This document shows positions 27,037 through 35,856 of a stretch of 64,000 nt of DNA, one piece after another. Under the pieces are notes generated by a model. The model was not told the origin of the DNA, searched no databases, and was given only the letters and a program-made list of their open reading frames with translations. Within the stretch, counting starts at the first letter, position 1. Every line of letters begins with the position of its first letter. The DNA is from Bin87 sp965221295 (GTDB lineage Bacteria; Chloroflexota; Dehalococcoidia; Lucifugimonadales; UBA3495). A program made the position numbers and the translations under genes. Location of the stretch: NCBI GenBank assembly GCA_965221295.1, contig OZ244879.1, positions 2,666,001 to 2,730,000 on the forward strand, in the 5' to 3' direction.

Positions 27037-28245
27037 ATGTCCAGAGTGCGGCACAATCCCGACAGCGCATCGCCGGCGGCTGCCAGTTGGGATCCCGTGG
27101 TTGCCCAAAAACCAGTCCACCGTCGCGTAGTGGTCAAGGCCGGAACCAACGTGCTCGCCGGACGGCCGTCAGACGGAGGGCTCGATTCCGACGTGTTGGC
27201 GGGATTGGCCGATCAGATTTGGCGCTTGGCGTCAATGGACGGCATCCAGATGGCGCTGGTTACCTCGGGCGCCATCGCGGCAGGTCGTCAGGCGCTGTCG
27301 GAACGGGTAGCGGTGCCTGCAATCCCTGACATCCCCACACGTCAGGTACTGGCTGCTTTGGGTCAGAGCCGATTGATGAACCTGTATGCCGACCTGTTCG
27401 AGCAGCGCGGCTTGGTCGTTTCCCAAGTACTGCTCACCATCAAGGATCTGGCCCAGCGCCAGTCTTACCTGAACATCCGCAACACGTTGCTGTCCCTCCT
27501 GGATCTCGGCGTCCTGCCCATCGTCAACGAAAACGACGTGGTGGCCGCTGACGAAATTGGAGAGGTGTTCGGCGACAACGATCGTTTGTCGTCGCTGATC
27601 GCGACTCTAATCGACGCGGACTTGTTGGTGATTCTCTCCGACGTGGACGGCCTATACACCGCTGATCCCAAGTCGGATGCGTCCGCCACCCGCATCGATA
27701 CGGTTGACTTCGTGGACGACGCTGTAATCGCAATGGCGGGACAGCATCGCAACTCCTGGGCGCGGGGCGGTATGCCGACGAAACTGGACGCCGCCAGGCT
27801 GGTCACCACCTCCGGCATCGCGATGTGCATCTGCCGGGGCAGGGATCCCGACGTGGTGGTCAAGGCCGCCCGGGGCGAGCGGGTAGGGACCTATTTCCAA
27901 CCGGCCGACAACAAGTTGGAAGCGCGCAAGCGCTGGATGCTCAGCTGCCTCGGCGACAGCGGATGGGGTCAGGTTGTCGTGGATCAAGGAGCGGTGTCCG
28001 CCCTGCGTGAAAACAGCGTAAGCCTGCTGCCGGCGGGGGTCCGAAACGTGGTGGGCGACTTCCAACGCGGAGACATCATCTACATCGCCGATCCCGATGG
28101 TAGCCATGTGGCCTGCGGCATGGCGAATTACCCCGCCGGCGACATCCAAAAAATCCGGGGGTTGCGGTCGGATCGAATTGTGGAGACCCTGGGTTACCAC
28201 TACGGGCAGGAAGTAGTCCACCGGAACAATTTGGTATTGCTGTAA
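27037..28245 (+). CDS. proB: Glutamate 5-kinase
   Basis: ProB phosphorylates glutamate, the first step of proline synthesis. The ~402-residue product has an unusual ~27-residue N-terminal extension, then RRVVVKAGTNVLA (the usual VVKxGS motif), LVTSGAIAAGR, LAALGQSRLMNLY, PIVNENDVVAADE, FGDNDRLSSLIA and SDVDGLYTADPK, all amino-acid-kinase signatures, with RGGMPTKLDAA. A PUA domain follows from about residue 305 (RWMLSC to the end). The start is ATG 27037, or the adjacent GTG 27034; GGAGAGAAG lies upstream. proA starts 11 bases after the stop, so the pair forms an operon. Confidence 0.95.
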   Translation: MSRVRHNPDSASPAAASWDPVVAQKPVHRRVVVKAGTNVLAGRPSDGGLDSDVLAGLADQIWRLASMDGIQMALVTSGAIAAGRQALSERVAVPAIPDIPTRQVLAALGQSRLMNLYADLFEQRGLVVSQVLLTIKDLAQRQSYLNIRNTLLSLLDLGVLPIVNENDVVAADEIGEVFGDNDRLSSLIATLIDADLLVILSDVDGLYTADPKSDASATRIDTVDFVDDAVIAMAGQHRNSWARGGMPTKLDAARLVTTSGIAMCICRGRDPDVVVKAARGERVGTYFQPADNKLEARKRWMLSCLGDSGWGQVVVDQGAVSALRENSVSLLPAGVRNVVGDFQRGDIIYIADPDGSHVACGMANYPAGDIQKIRGLRSDRIVETLGYHYGQEVVHRNNLVLL

Positions 28246-28256
28246 CAGGGGGAGCC

Positions 28257-29528
28257 TTGACTTCTGGCGAAAGACTATATCAACAAGGGGCAGCCGCTCA
28301 ATCCGCCGCCACGGCGCTGGGTCGCCTGCCGCCCAAAGCTCGCGACCACGCCCTGGAGAACATCTCCCAAGCGCTGGAACAGGAGCAAGGGCCAATTTTG
28401 GAGGCGAACCGCTCCGACTACCAGGATGCAGTTGCCGCTGGAATCAATGACGCCTTCCTGGACCGTCTGCTACTGACGCCAAAACGCTTGGACGGAATGG
28501 CTGCCGACGTTCGAGGGGTCGCGGCCCAACCCGACCCGGTGGGTGAACTGATGGAGAAATTCACCCTGTCTAACGGGCTGCAAGTCGAAAAGCGCCGAGC
28601 GCCGCTGGGCGTGATCGCCAGCATCTACGAAAGCCGCCCCAACGTCACCACCGATATAGTTTCCCTGGCTTTGAAGTCTGGCAACGCCTGTATCCTGCGC
28701 GGTGGCAAGGAAACGCTGCGTTCCAACGCCGCCTTGGTGTCGTTGATCCACCGGGCCATCGGCGAAGCTGGCCTGCCCATCGACGCCGTGCAGTTCGTGG
28801 ACGACACTGACCGGGCATTGGTGGACGTGATGCTGGGCATGAAGGAATACATCAACCTGCTGGTTCCGCGCGGCGGGCCCAGCCTGATCAATTTCGTGGC
28901 TGCCGAAGCCTCAATGCCGGTGGTGACCGGCGGCGTGGGCGTTTGCCACACCTATGTCGACCGCGAGGCCGACGCCGAGATGGCGGCGCGCATCGTATGC
29001 AACGCCAAGGCGCAGCGCCCCACCGTTTGCAACGCCCTGGACACGGTGCTGGTGCACTCCGAAGCGGCGGCCCGTTGCCTGCCGTCCATCGCCGATCTAC
29101 TGAATCAGGCTGGAGTCGAGATGCGCTGCGACCACCGGGCTCTCAGCATACTGGGGCCGGGTAACGGGCTGAACCTTAAACCCGCCCAGGAGGAAGACTT
29201 CGGTCAGGAATTTCTGGACCTGATCGCGTCGGTGAAGGTGGTGGACAGTCTGGATGACGCCCTGGCGCACATTGAAGACTATGGCTCCGGCCATTCCGAG
29301 GCCATCGTAACCGAGGACGCCGCGGCCGCCGATCGATTCCTGAACGAGGTGGACGCCGCGGCCGTGTACCACAACACCAGCACTCGGTTCACCGACGGCG
29401 CCCAGTTCGGCCTGGGGGCGGAAGTTGGCATCAGCACCCAGAAGTTCCATGCTCGCGGGCCGCTGGGGTTGCGCGAGCTGACCACCTACAAATGGGTCGT
29501 CCGCGGATCTGGTCAAATCCGAGAGTGA
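28257..29528 (+). CDS. proA: Gamma-glutamyl phosphate reductase
   Basis: ProA reduces gamma-glutamyl phosphate with NADPH to glutamate semialdehyde, the second step of proline synthesis. The 423-residue product shows KRRAPLGVIASIYESRPNV, LKSGNACILRGGKE, YINLLVPRGGPSLI and a catalytic-Cys segment NAKAQRPTVCNALDTVLVH, then GSGHSEAIVTED and FTDGAQFGLGAEVGISTQK. Length is normal for the family. The start is a TTG at 28257 behind GGGGGAG; no ATG exists before the conserved core. It is 11 bases downstream of proB, and its TGA overlaps a possible GTG start of the next small gene. Confidence 0.96.
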   Translation: MTSGERLYQQGAAAQSAATALGRLPPKARDHALENISQALEQEQGPILEANRSDYQDAVAAGINDAFLDRLLLTPKRLDGMAADVRGVAAQPDPVGELMEKFTLSNGLQVEKRRAPLGVIASIYESRPNVTTDIVSLALKSGNACILRGGKETLRSNAALVSLIHRAIGEAGLPIDAVQFVDDTDRALVDVMLGMKEYINLLVPRGGPSLINFVAAEASMPVVTGGVGVCHTYVDREADAEMAARIVCNAKAQRPTVCNALDTVLVHSEAAARCLPSIADLLNQAGVEMRCDHRALSILGPGNGLNLKPAQEEDFGQEFLDLIASVKVVDSLDDALAHIEDYGSGHSEAIVTEDAAAADRFLNEVDAAAVYHNTSTRFTDGAQFGLGAEVGISTQKFHARGPLGLRELTTYKWVVRGSGQIRE

Positions 29529-29539
29529 GCGCAGCGACC

Positions 29540-29884
29540 ATGCCATTCGACTACGAACGGGAAGTCCGCACGCCCAGTTCCGAAGCCTACCTGATTGTGG
29601 ATGGCGACGCGACGGTGGGCCGGATCGACACCCACTTCATGCCCGGCATCGCACACATCGCCATCGCCGTTGAGCAACGAATCACGCCAGACCAAATCGA
29701 GGAGATCATCGCGGACATAGACGCCGACATGTTGAACACGGTTGGCGCCGAGCGGGACACGCACATGTATCACGTCTTCCAGGGCACGGAAATCCGCGTG
29801 TTCAGCGATACCGATTACGATGACTACGGCGGCAACGGAAACGGCCGCGGCCACGGCCCGTTGCCTCCCGCCAGCGGCGCCTAA
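29540..29884 (+). CDS. Small conserved-looking hypothetical protein downstream of proBA
   Basis: I annotate from ATG 29540; a GTG at 29525 in the same frame overlaps the proA stop (GTGA) and is an equally possible coupled start. The ~114-residue product has a compact alpha/beta part (YLIVDGDATVGRIDTHF, IAHIAIAVEQRITPDQIEEI, HVFQGTEIRVFSDTD) and a disordered Gly/Asn/His tail. I do not recognise the family with confidence. Coding character is good and the tight spacing to proA suggests cotranscription. Its role in proline synthesis, if any, is unknown. Confidence 0.65.
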   Translation: MPFDYEREVRTPSSEAYLIVDGDATVGRIDTHFMPGIAHIAIAVEQRITPDQIEEIIADIDADMLNTVGAERDTHMYHVFQGTEIRVFSDTDYDDYGGNGNGRGHGPLPPASGA

Positions 29885-30018
29885 ACTCACGCCGGGATGC
29901 GGCAACCCCCGCCAACCGTTACTTGGCCTTGTATTTGGCCGCCACGGGCGGTCACCGTTGCCCCGCGGCGACCCTTCGACGGGCAGAGCCCAAACGCCGG
30001 CGTCCACCCCCTGACCCG

Positions 30019-30882
30019 TTAGGCGCCAGGGATGTGCACCGCGTCGCGCAATACCTCGATCAGATGGCGGGCCCGGCGTCCGGCGCCTTGCTCCACCTGT
30101 TGCCGGCAGGACACTCCCATCACGGCCACCTCCCAATCGGGTTTGGCTGCTATGAATGGGAACAAGGAAAGTCCTCCTATCTGCATCGAAATGTCGTAAT
30201 GCTCACGCTCAAATCCGAACGAGCCGGCCATGCCGCAGCATCCGGCGTTGATCAGTTCCGCCTCGTAACCAGGCGGGAGGTTAAGGACGAACATCGCGTC
30301 GCCGGTTCCGGCAATCGCCTTTTGGTGGCAGTGGCCGTGGAACAGCGTCTTCTTGTTCACGTCGTTGAATTCCAGGTCAAGGCGTCCCGCGGAATGGGCT
30401 TGGCTCAGAAACTCGTCGATTAGGAATGAATTTTCCGCGACGGTTTGCGCTCGTTGGTCAGCTATGAACTCGGGGTACTCGTCACGTAGGGTCAGCAGGC
30501 AACTGGGCTCGCAACCGACGATGGGAACGCCTCTGTTGGCGTAGGCGTAGAGGGTGTCGATGTTGGCGTTGGCCTGCTCTTTGGCTTGGTTCAGCAGTCC
30601 TTTGGAGATCATGGGGCGGCCGCAACAACCGGCGTTGACCAGCTCCACCTCGTAACCGGCTGCCTCCAACACCTCGACGGCGGCGATGCCGATCTCAGGG
30701 TAGTTGTAGTTCATGAAGGTGTCGTTGTAGAGGGCAACCGTACCGTACTGTGCCTCGCGACCATTGCGGCGGCGCTCGGCAAACCATTGGGGCAGCGATT
30801 GAGCGGCGAAGGTCGGTTGCTGACGCTGCGGCGCGATGCCGAGCAAAGCGGCCGCGAGGGATTTGCCCAACCCGGTGGACAT
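30019..30882 (-). CDS. Fe-S oxidoreductase half (CCG domains) of a split FAD/Fe-S dehydrogenase
   Basis: The 287-residue frame carries two CCG motifs, NAGCCGRPM (about residue 83) and NAGCCGMAGSFG (about 222), plus CEPSCLLTLRDEYP and HGHCHQKA, the C-terminal domain of large FAD/Fe-S D-lactate or D-2-hydroxyglutarate dehydrogenases. Its ATG overlaps the stop of the upstream frame as TGATG. In the frame of this gene the codons just before the ATG read ISNWL, as expected if both frames were once one protein of about 970 residues. Either one base is missing near 30897 (a real mutation or an assembly error) or the halves are made separately by coupled translation. No independent ribosome binding site is obvious. 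Confidence 0.85.
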   Translation of the reverse strand: MSTGLGKSLAAALLGIAPQRQQPTFAAQSLPQWFAERRRNGREAQYGTVALYNDTFMNYNYPEIGIAAVEVLEAAGYEVELVNAGCCGRPMISKGLLNQAKEQANANIDTLYAYANRGVPIVGCEPSCLLTLRDEYPEFIADQRAQTVAENSFLIDEFLSQAHSAGRLDLEFNDVNKKTLFHGHCHQKAIAGTGDAMFVLNLPPGYEAELINAGCCGMAGSFGFEREHYDISMQIGGLSLFPFIAAKPDWEVAVMGVSCRQQVEQGAGRRARHLIEVLRDAVHIPGA

Positions 30883-32942
30883 CAGCCAGTTGCTGATGGA
30901 GCATAACGACTGCCCAAACGATTCACGGCGTTGATGTTGGCGAAGAGGCGAGAGCGCAGCGGCACACCATGCGCCTGGTGATAGTGATGCAGGAATTCGT
31001 ACTTGAGCTTGGCCATGTCCACGCCGGATTCACATTCCGCTTTGCACGCTTTGCACTCCAGGCAGAGGTCCAGGGCCTGGTGGAGACGTTGGTCGGTGAA
31101 GGACCCTTCGGCGCCTTCGGGCATCCTGCCGGACAGCGCCGCGCGAAGCAGGTTCGCGCGCCCGCGAGTGGAATGCTCCTCGTCGCGGGTCGCCATGAAT
31201 GACGGGCACATGGACCCGTCCAGCTTCCGGCAAGCTCCCATGCCATTGCACATCTCCACGGCGCCGGCGTAGCCGAAGTCGGCTGAGAAATCCAACGACG
31301 TTGGCAGATCGGCCGCTTGGTAGGCAATGCCGTACCGGAGATTTTCGGTCATGGGCGGCGTATCGATGATCTTGCCCGGATTCATGATGCCCTGCGGATC
31401 CCAAGTTCGCTTGAGCTCCCGGAAGGCGTTGTAGATCTGATCCCCGAACATCTTGCGGGTCCAGACGCCGCGCACGATGCCGTCGCCGTGTTCGCCGCTC
31501 ATGGAGCCGCCGAATTCCTTGATAAGATCGGAAACGGCGTCGCCGATGGACACCATCTTGTTGATGCCTTCCTGATCCTTGAGACTGATCAAGGGGCGGA
31601 TGTGCAGACAGCCCACCGAAGCGTGACCGTAATAGCCGGCTGTGGTGCCATGCTCGGTGACGATCTCGTCGAAACGACGCACGAATTCCCCCATTACCGA
31701 GGGGTCCACCGCCGGGTCTTCAACGAAGGGAATGGGTTTGGCGTCTCCGCGCGTGCTCATCAGGAGACCCAGGCCGCCCTTGCGCACGTTCCAAACGGCG
31801 GCCTGGCCGGCCCGATCCAGGATGTTGACGCAGGCGTAGGCCAACCGAATATCGGCTTTGAGCGCGTTCATGCGGGCGGTCAGTTCGTCTTCGGTCTCAC
31901 CGTAGAATTCCACCACGAGCATTGCCCCCGGGTCGCCCTCGATGAAGGACAGGTTGCGGGATGAACCGAGAGCTTCGCGTCCCCGGTCAAGCACCATCTT
32001 GTCGATGAGCTCGATGGACGACGGGTCATGCGCGAGTACCCGCGTGGTGGCTTCGCTGGCGTCGAATATGGTGCGGAAATGCAAGATGGAAAGGGACGTC
32101 ATGGTTGGCCGAGGCACCAGGTTCACCTTGGCCTCGGTCACCACGCACAGGGTGCCTTCAGAACCCACCACCATGCGGGCCAGGTTCACGGGGTCCTGCC
32201 GCCCGTCATCGATGATGAACTCGTCAAGATTGTAGCCACTGACCCGGCGCTGGATCTTGGCGTAGGTGCGGTCTATCTCGTCCTTCTGCTCTCGGGCGAT
32301 GCGGAGTACGCCTCGGTAAATTTCGCCCTCCAACCCTCGAGCGCTCAACCGCGATTCCAACTCGGCCGGCGTCAATTCGCCCAGGCGCGCTGTTGATCCG
32401 TCAGAAAGGATCACGTCAAGTTCCTTGATGTGGTCAAGAGTCTTGCCGTAGATGACAGAGTGGGCGCCGCAGGTGTTGTTTCCGATGCCGCCACCCACGC
32501 AGGCGCGGTTGGCCGTGGTGGGATCCGGCGCGTACTGGAGGCCATGGGACGAGACCTGGCGGGTGAGCTGTTCAAGGATGATGCCTGGCTGCACCCTGGC
32601 CCATTGTTCTTCAGGGTTGACTTCCAGCACGTTGTTGAGGTACTTGCTGAAATCCAAGACGATGGCGTGGTTCACGGTTTGGCCGGCCAGGCTGGTGCCA
32701 CCGGAACGCGGCAATACTGGAACGCCCTCTTGGGCGCCGAATTCGACCACGGCCTGAACGTCCGCGGCGGTGCGTGGAATCACCACGCCCACGGGTTCCA
32801 TCTGGTAGATGCTGGCGTCGGTGCTGTAGAGCAGCCGCGAATGAGGATCGAACCGCACCTCGCCATCCACGCGGCGGCTGAGTTCGTCCGCGATTTCCTG
32901 CCGCTCCCGCCCCCTGATTCTGCGTTCCAATGCCGTGGCCAT
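30882..32942 (-). CDS. FAD-linked D-2-hydroxyacid dehydrogenase half (D-lactate/D-2-hydroxyglutarate type)
   Basis: The 686-residue frame oxidises D-2-hydroxy acids in related proteins. It has a PCMH-type FAD domain (VLPRSGGTSLAGQTVNHAIV at about 73-92, ACVGGGIGNNTCGAHSVIYG), the FAD-oxidase C domain (GYYGHASVGCLHIRP, GGSMSGEHGDGIVRG, RTWDPQGIMNPGKI) and a ferredoxin-like part with CNGMGACRKLDGSMCPSF and CLECKACKAECESGVD for two [4Fe-4S] clusters. It ends in family-like sequence (SRLFANINAVNRLGSRYAP) followed by SATG and a stop, just where the CCG domain should begin; that domain is encoded in the next frame. The N-terminal part is intact, so partial function is possible. Confidence 0.9.
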   Translation of the reverse strand: MATALERRIRGRERQEIADELSRRVDGEVRFDPHSRLLYSTDASIYQMEPVGVVIPRTAADVQAVVEFGAQEGVPVLPRSGGTSLAGQTVNHAIVLDFSKYLNNVLEVNPEEQWARVQPGIILEQLTRQVSSHGLQYAPDPTTANRACVGGGIGNNTCGAHSVIYGKTLDHIKELDVILSDGSTARLGELTPAELESRLSARGLEGEIYRGVLRIAREQKDEIDRTYAKIQRRVSGYNLDEFIIDDGRQDPVNLARMVVGSEGTLCVVTEAKVNLVPRPTMTSLSILHFRTIFDASEATTRVLAHDPSSIELIDKMVLDRGREALGSSRNLSFIEGDPGAMLVVEFYGETEDELTARMNALKADIRLAYACVNILDRAGQAAVWNVRKGGLGLLMSTRGDAKPIPFVEDPAVDPSVMGEFVRRFDEIVTEHGTTAGYYGHASVGCLHIRPLISLKDQEGINKMVSIGDAVSDLIKEFGGSMSGEHGDGIVRGVWTRKMFGDQIYNAFRELKRTWDPQGIMNPGKIIDTPPMTENLRYGIAYQAADLPTSLDFSADFGYAGAVEMCNGMGACRKLDGSMCPSFMATRDEEHSTRGRANLLRAALSGRMPEGAEGSFTDQRLHQALDLCLECKACKAECESGVDMAKLKYEFLHHYHQAHGVPLRSRLFANINAVNRLGSRYAPSATG

Positions 32943-33054
32943 AGCGAATGCCTCCTCCAGCAGTCCGACAGTGGTTCTGTCGACGCCAAATAGCCTAACT
33001 TACCTGAACGCCAGCGGCAACTTGCGGCTTTCGGTTGGCAGCGCCAAGTCGGGC

Positions 33055-33063
33055 TGTTAGACT
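33055..33063 (+). promoter_or_regulatory. Extended -10 upstream of the PhnD-like gene
   Basis: TGTTAGACT fits TGnTAnnnT and lies 68 bases before the ATG at 33131. Confidence 0.45.
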
Positions 33064-33130
33064 GGCTGGAAGAAGGCTAATCGACGCGACACGAATCGGT
33101 TTTCCATCAGCGCGGGAAGGGGGCAGCGAA

Positions 33131-33922
33131 ATGATTCGGTTGGGCGCGACAGGATCGCCAGCGCACCTTGACCTATGTCAAGCTCTGGAAACGATATTCC
33201 GTAGGAGCGGCATTGATTTCGATTGGGTACTCTACTCCGGTTACGACCAGATGGTGGATGCCTTTACTCGCGGCGAAATCAACTTGGCCTGGAATGGTCC
33301 CCTGTCCCACGTCAAGATGCGGCGGGCGCTGGACGGCGACGCCCCAGTCCTGGCTCTCCGCGATGTTGACATCGGATTCACCACCAAGTTCATCGCGCGC
33401 TCGGATTCAGGCATCGATACAGTGGAAGACTTGCCTGGAAAACGTTTCGCCTTTGCCGCCAGGGATTCGGTGGAAGCCGGGTTGCTGCCGGTTTACTTTC
33501 TGAAGCAACTGGGAATCGTACCGTCGCGGGCTCTGGCCGCGGCGGATTTCTACGACCAGCGCCCGGCGCAACATTCCAACGACCAGGTTGACGTGGCTCT
33601 GCAGGTGTTGGCGAACAGCTACGACGCCGGCGCGGTCAGCGCGCGAACGCTCGACAGCCTGTCGGAGCGACACGGCATCGACTCCGGACAACTCAAGGTA
33701 TTCTGGGGTAGCCCGGCGTACAGCCACTGCTGCTTCACGGCGCGCCCGGACGTGGACCCAAACGAAGCGGCCCAGGTAAGCGCCGCGTTAGTGTCGGTGG
33801 ACGATAGCAATGAAGCCGGGCGGGCCGTTCTGAAAGCCGAGGCCTGCGACCGACTTCTGCCGGGAGTTCAAGAGGGCTGGGAGTTGGTCGAAGAGGCGGC
33901 TAAGGCAGAAGGGTTGATCTGA
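33131..33922 (+). CDS. PhnD-like substrate-binding protein without signal peptide
   Basis: ATG 33131 follows GAAGGGGG, so the track frame starting at 33035 is too long. The 263-residue product has the periplasmic-binding fold pattern of the phosphate/phosphite/phosphonate group: GYDQMVDAFTRGEINLAWNGPLSHV (early residues split into two blocks), FTTKFIARSDSGIDTVEDLPGKRFAFAARDS in two blocks, and HSNDQVDVALQVLANSYDAGAV. It begins MIRLGATGSPAHL with no signal peptide, and no ABC transporter genes adjoin. It may therefore be a cytosolic ligand-binding protein or enzyme of this fold rather than a transport component. A 3-hydroxyisobutyrate dehydrogenase-like gene follows 37 bases later. Confidence 0.75.
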   Translation: MIRLGATGSPAHLDLCQALETIFRRSGIDFDWVLYSGYDQMVDAFTRGEINLAWNGPLSHVKMRRALDGDAPVLALRDVDIGFTTKFIARSDSGIDTVEDLPGKRFAFAARDSVEAGLLPVYFLKQLGIVPSRALAAADFYDQRPAQHSNDQVDVALQVLANSYDAGAVSARTLDSLSERHGIDSGQLKVFWGSPAYSHCCFTARPDVDPNEAAQVSAALVSVDDSNEAGRAVLKAEACDRLLPGVQEGWELVEEAAKAEGLI

Positions 33923-33959
33923 CCGGCTGGTACCCAACGCCGGCCTTGGAGTTGACGGT

Positions 33960-34865
33960 TTGACTGAAAAAATCGGATTTATCGGGTTGGGCCGCATGGG
34001 GCTGCCCATGTCTTACAACCTGCTGCGGGCCGGGTATGACCTGACGGTGCACAACCGCAGCCAGGAGAAGGTGCGTCAAATCGCGGACGCGGGCGCCACG
34101 GCAGCGACATCCACGTTGGAAGTGATGGAACGCTGCGACATCGTGCTGGCATGTCTGCCCGACGTTGAAACGTGTGAATCCGTGTTGCTGGGCCAGGACG
34201 GCGCCCTGCCCAACGCTCGACCGGGCCAGATCATCGTTGATCACAGCACGGTCGGATCTCCCACCTCCCGGGCCTGCGCCGAGGCCGCCCTGGCCAGAGG
34301 CGCGATGTTCCTGGACGCCCCCATCAGCGGGGGAACCGAGCGCGCCACCGATGGGACCTTGACCATCATGGTGGGCGGCCCCGCCGAAGCCTACGCCCGG
34401 GCTCAACCCGCCTTCGACGTGATGGGCGGAGTAGTGCGACACGTCGGCCCCTCCGGGTCCGGCACCGCCGCCAAATTGGTGAACCAGCTGCTGGTGGGCG
34501 TTCATAAAGTCGCGGCGGCGGAGGCGATGCTACTGGCCGCCAAATCTGGAGCCGACCCAGCTCTGGTGTTTGAACTGGTGAACTCCGGTTGGGGGCAGAG
34601 CTTCATCCTGGGACGCAACGCGCCCGCGATGCTGGACCGCGACTTTGAAGGCATCCGCACCCAGTTGCGGGTGTTCCTGAAGGATTTGGGGCTGATTCAG
34701 GAAATGGCTCGAGACCTGCAAACGCCGATACCGGCCGGCGACTTGGCCCACCGACTCTTCCATGAGGCGGTCGAGCAAGGTCTTGGCGATTTGGATGGCG
34801 CCGCCATCGTATTGCCATTGGAAGAGCAGGCCGGATTCCAAATCAGCCGCATTGACACCGAATGA
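33960..34865 (+). CDS. NAD(P)-dependent 3-hydroxyisobutyrate dehydrogenase-family reductase
   Basis: The 301-residue protein has the Rossmann motif GFIGLGRMGLPMSYNLLRAG at residues 6-25, the substrate motif DAPISGGTERATDGTLTIMVGG, and GSGTAAKLVNQLLVGVHKVA with the catalytic lysine (K in AAKLVN). Relatives oxidise 3-hydroxyisobutyrate or reduce tartronate semialdehyde and similar short acids. The start is a TTG at 33960 preceded by TTGGAG at a fitting distance; no ATG precedes the Rossmann motif. It sits in a plus-strand run of catabolic genes (33.1-39.2 kb). A paralogue lies at 56003. The exact substrate is unknown. Confidence 0.88.
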   Translation: MTEKIGFIGLGRMGLPMSYNLLRAGYDLTVHNRSQEKVRQIADAGATAATSTLEVMERCDIVLACLPDVETCESVLLGQDGALPNARPGQIIVDHSTVGSPTSRACAEAALARGAMFLDAPISGGTERATDGTLTIMVGGPAEAYARAQPAFDVMGGVVRHVGPSGSGTAAKLVNQLLVGVHKVAAAEAMLLAAKSGADPALVFELVNSGWGQSFILGRNAPAMLDRDFEGIRTQLRVFLKDLGLIQEMARDLQTPIPAGDLAHRLFHEAVEQGLGDLDGAAIVLPLEEQAGFQISRIDTE

Positions 34866-34916
34866 CCCGTCGGCGTCGGCAGCAATTGACCCGATAGTTG
34901 AACTGGGAGTTTTGAG

Positions 34917-35828
34917 ATGGCCGAGGAAAAGATCGTATATTTCAACGGAGCAATGACTCCGGCCAGCCAGGTGGGAATCTCCATCTACGACCGGGGCTTC
35001 CTGTACGGCGACGCGGTGTTTGACGCCACCCGGACTTTCGGCGGCCAGACTTTCCGGCTCGACCGCCACATCGACCGCCTCTACAACTCGCTGCGCTACT
35101 TGCGCATCGACGTGGGGATGACCAAAGCGGAAATGACCGAAGCCACCGAGGCTGTGGTCGCGCACAATTACCCGCTCCTGCCGGCCGGACAGGACATGTG
35201 GGTGATGCAGCGCATCAGTCGGGGAGTGGAGGCGCCCGACCGAGCCGGCGGCCTGCAACCCACCATCATCATCGAGAGCCACGCCATACCCTTCGCCGCC
35301 CGCGCTGCCCTGTACCGCGACGGCGCCCGGATCAGCACCCCGTCGGTGCCCCGCATCCCGCCTCGCTTCCTGAGTCCGCGAGCCAAGACCCACAACTACC
35401 TGAACCTGATCTTGGGCGAGCTGGAAGCTCACGGCGAGGATCCAGACGCTTGGGCCATCCTGCTCGACGAATTCGGCAATCTGACGGAAGGGCGCGGCAG
35501 CAACGTCTTTTTGGTCAAGGACAACGTGGTTATGACACCCAAGTCGCAATACGTGCTTGAGGGCGTCACCCGAAACCAGACGCTGGAATTGGCGGAGGGG
35601 TTGGGCATCCAAACCGTCGAGCGGGACCTTGACCTTTACGACGCATATACGGCGGACGAAGCGTTCCTCACTTCGACCAGCCTCTGCATCTGCCCAGTTT
35701 CCGCGGTAAACGGTTCAGAGACTGGCGATGGGGTGGTTCCGGGCCCGGTGACGCATCGGCTGATGACGGCGTTCAGCGACCTGGTGGGCATGGACTTCGC
35801 AGAACAGTACCTAGCGCACCTGCCGTAG
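34917..35828 (+). CDS. Class IV (branched-chain type) PLP aminotransferase
   Basis: The 303-residue protein is a fold-type IV PLP enzyme: VGISIYDRGFLYGDAVFDA (residues 20-38), SPRAKTHNYLNLIL with the Schiff-base lysine (about 160), LTEGRGSNVFLVKDN and EGVTRNQTLELAEGLG. This matches branched-chain amino acid aminotransferases, with D-amino acid aminotransferases and aminodeoxychorismate lyase as close alternatives. GGGAG lies 7 bases before the ATG. It is part of the catabolic run, 28 bases before the SMP-30 gene. It probably transaminates an amino acid taken up or formed by its neighbours, but this is inference. Confidence 0.88.
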   Translation: MAEEKIVYFNGAMTPASQVGISIYDRGFLYGDAVFDATRTFGGQTFRLDRHIDRLYNSLRYLRIDVGMTKAEMTEATEAVVAHNYPLLPAGQDMWVMQRISRGVEAPDRAGGLQPTIIIESHAIPFAARAALYRDGARISTPSVPRIPPRFLSPRAKTHNYLNLILGELEAHGEDPDAWAILLDEFGNLTEGRGSNVFLVKDNVVMTPKSQYVLEGVTRNQTLELAEGLGIQTVERDLDLYDAYTADEAFLTSTSLCICPVSAVNGSETGDGVVPGPVTHRLMTAFSDLVGMDFAEQYLAHLP

Positions 35829-35856
35829 ATAAACACACAATCATTGGGGGGTAACG

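Noticed and set aside
34530..35612. 360-codon minus-strand frame opposite the aminotransferase
   Set aside because: Antisense shadow of two clearly recognised plus-strand enzymes.
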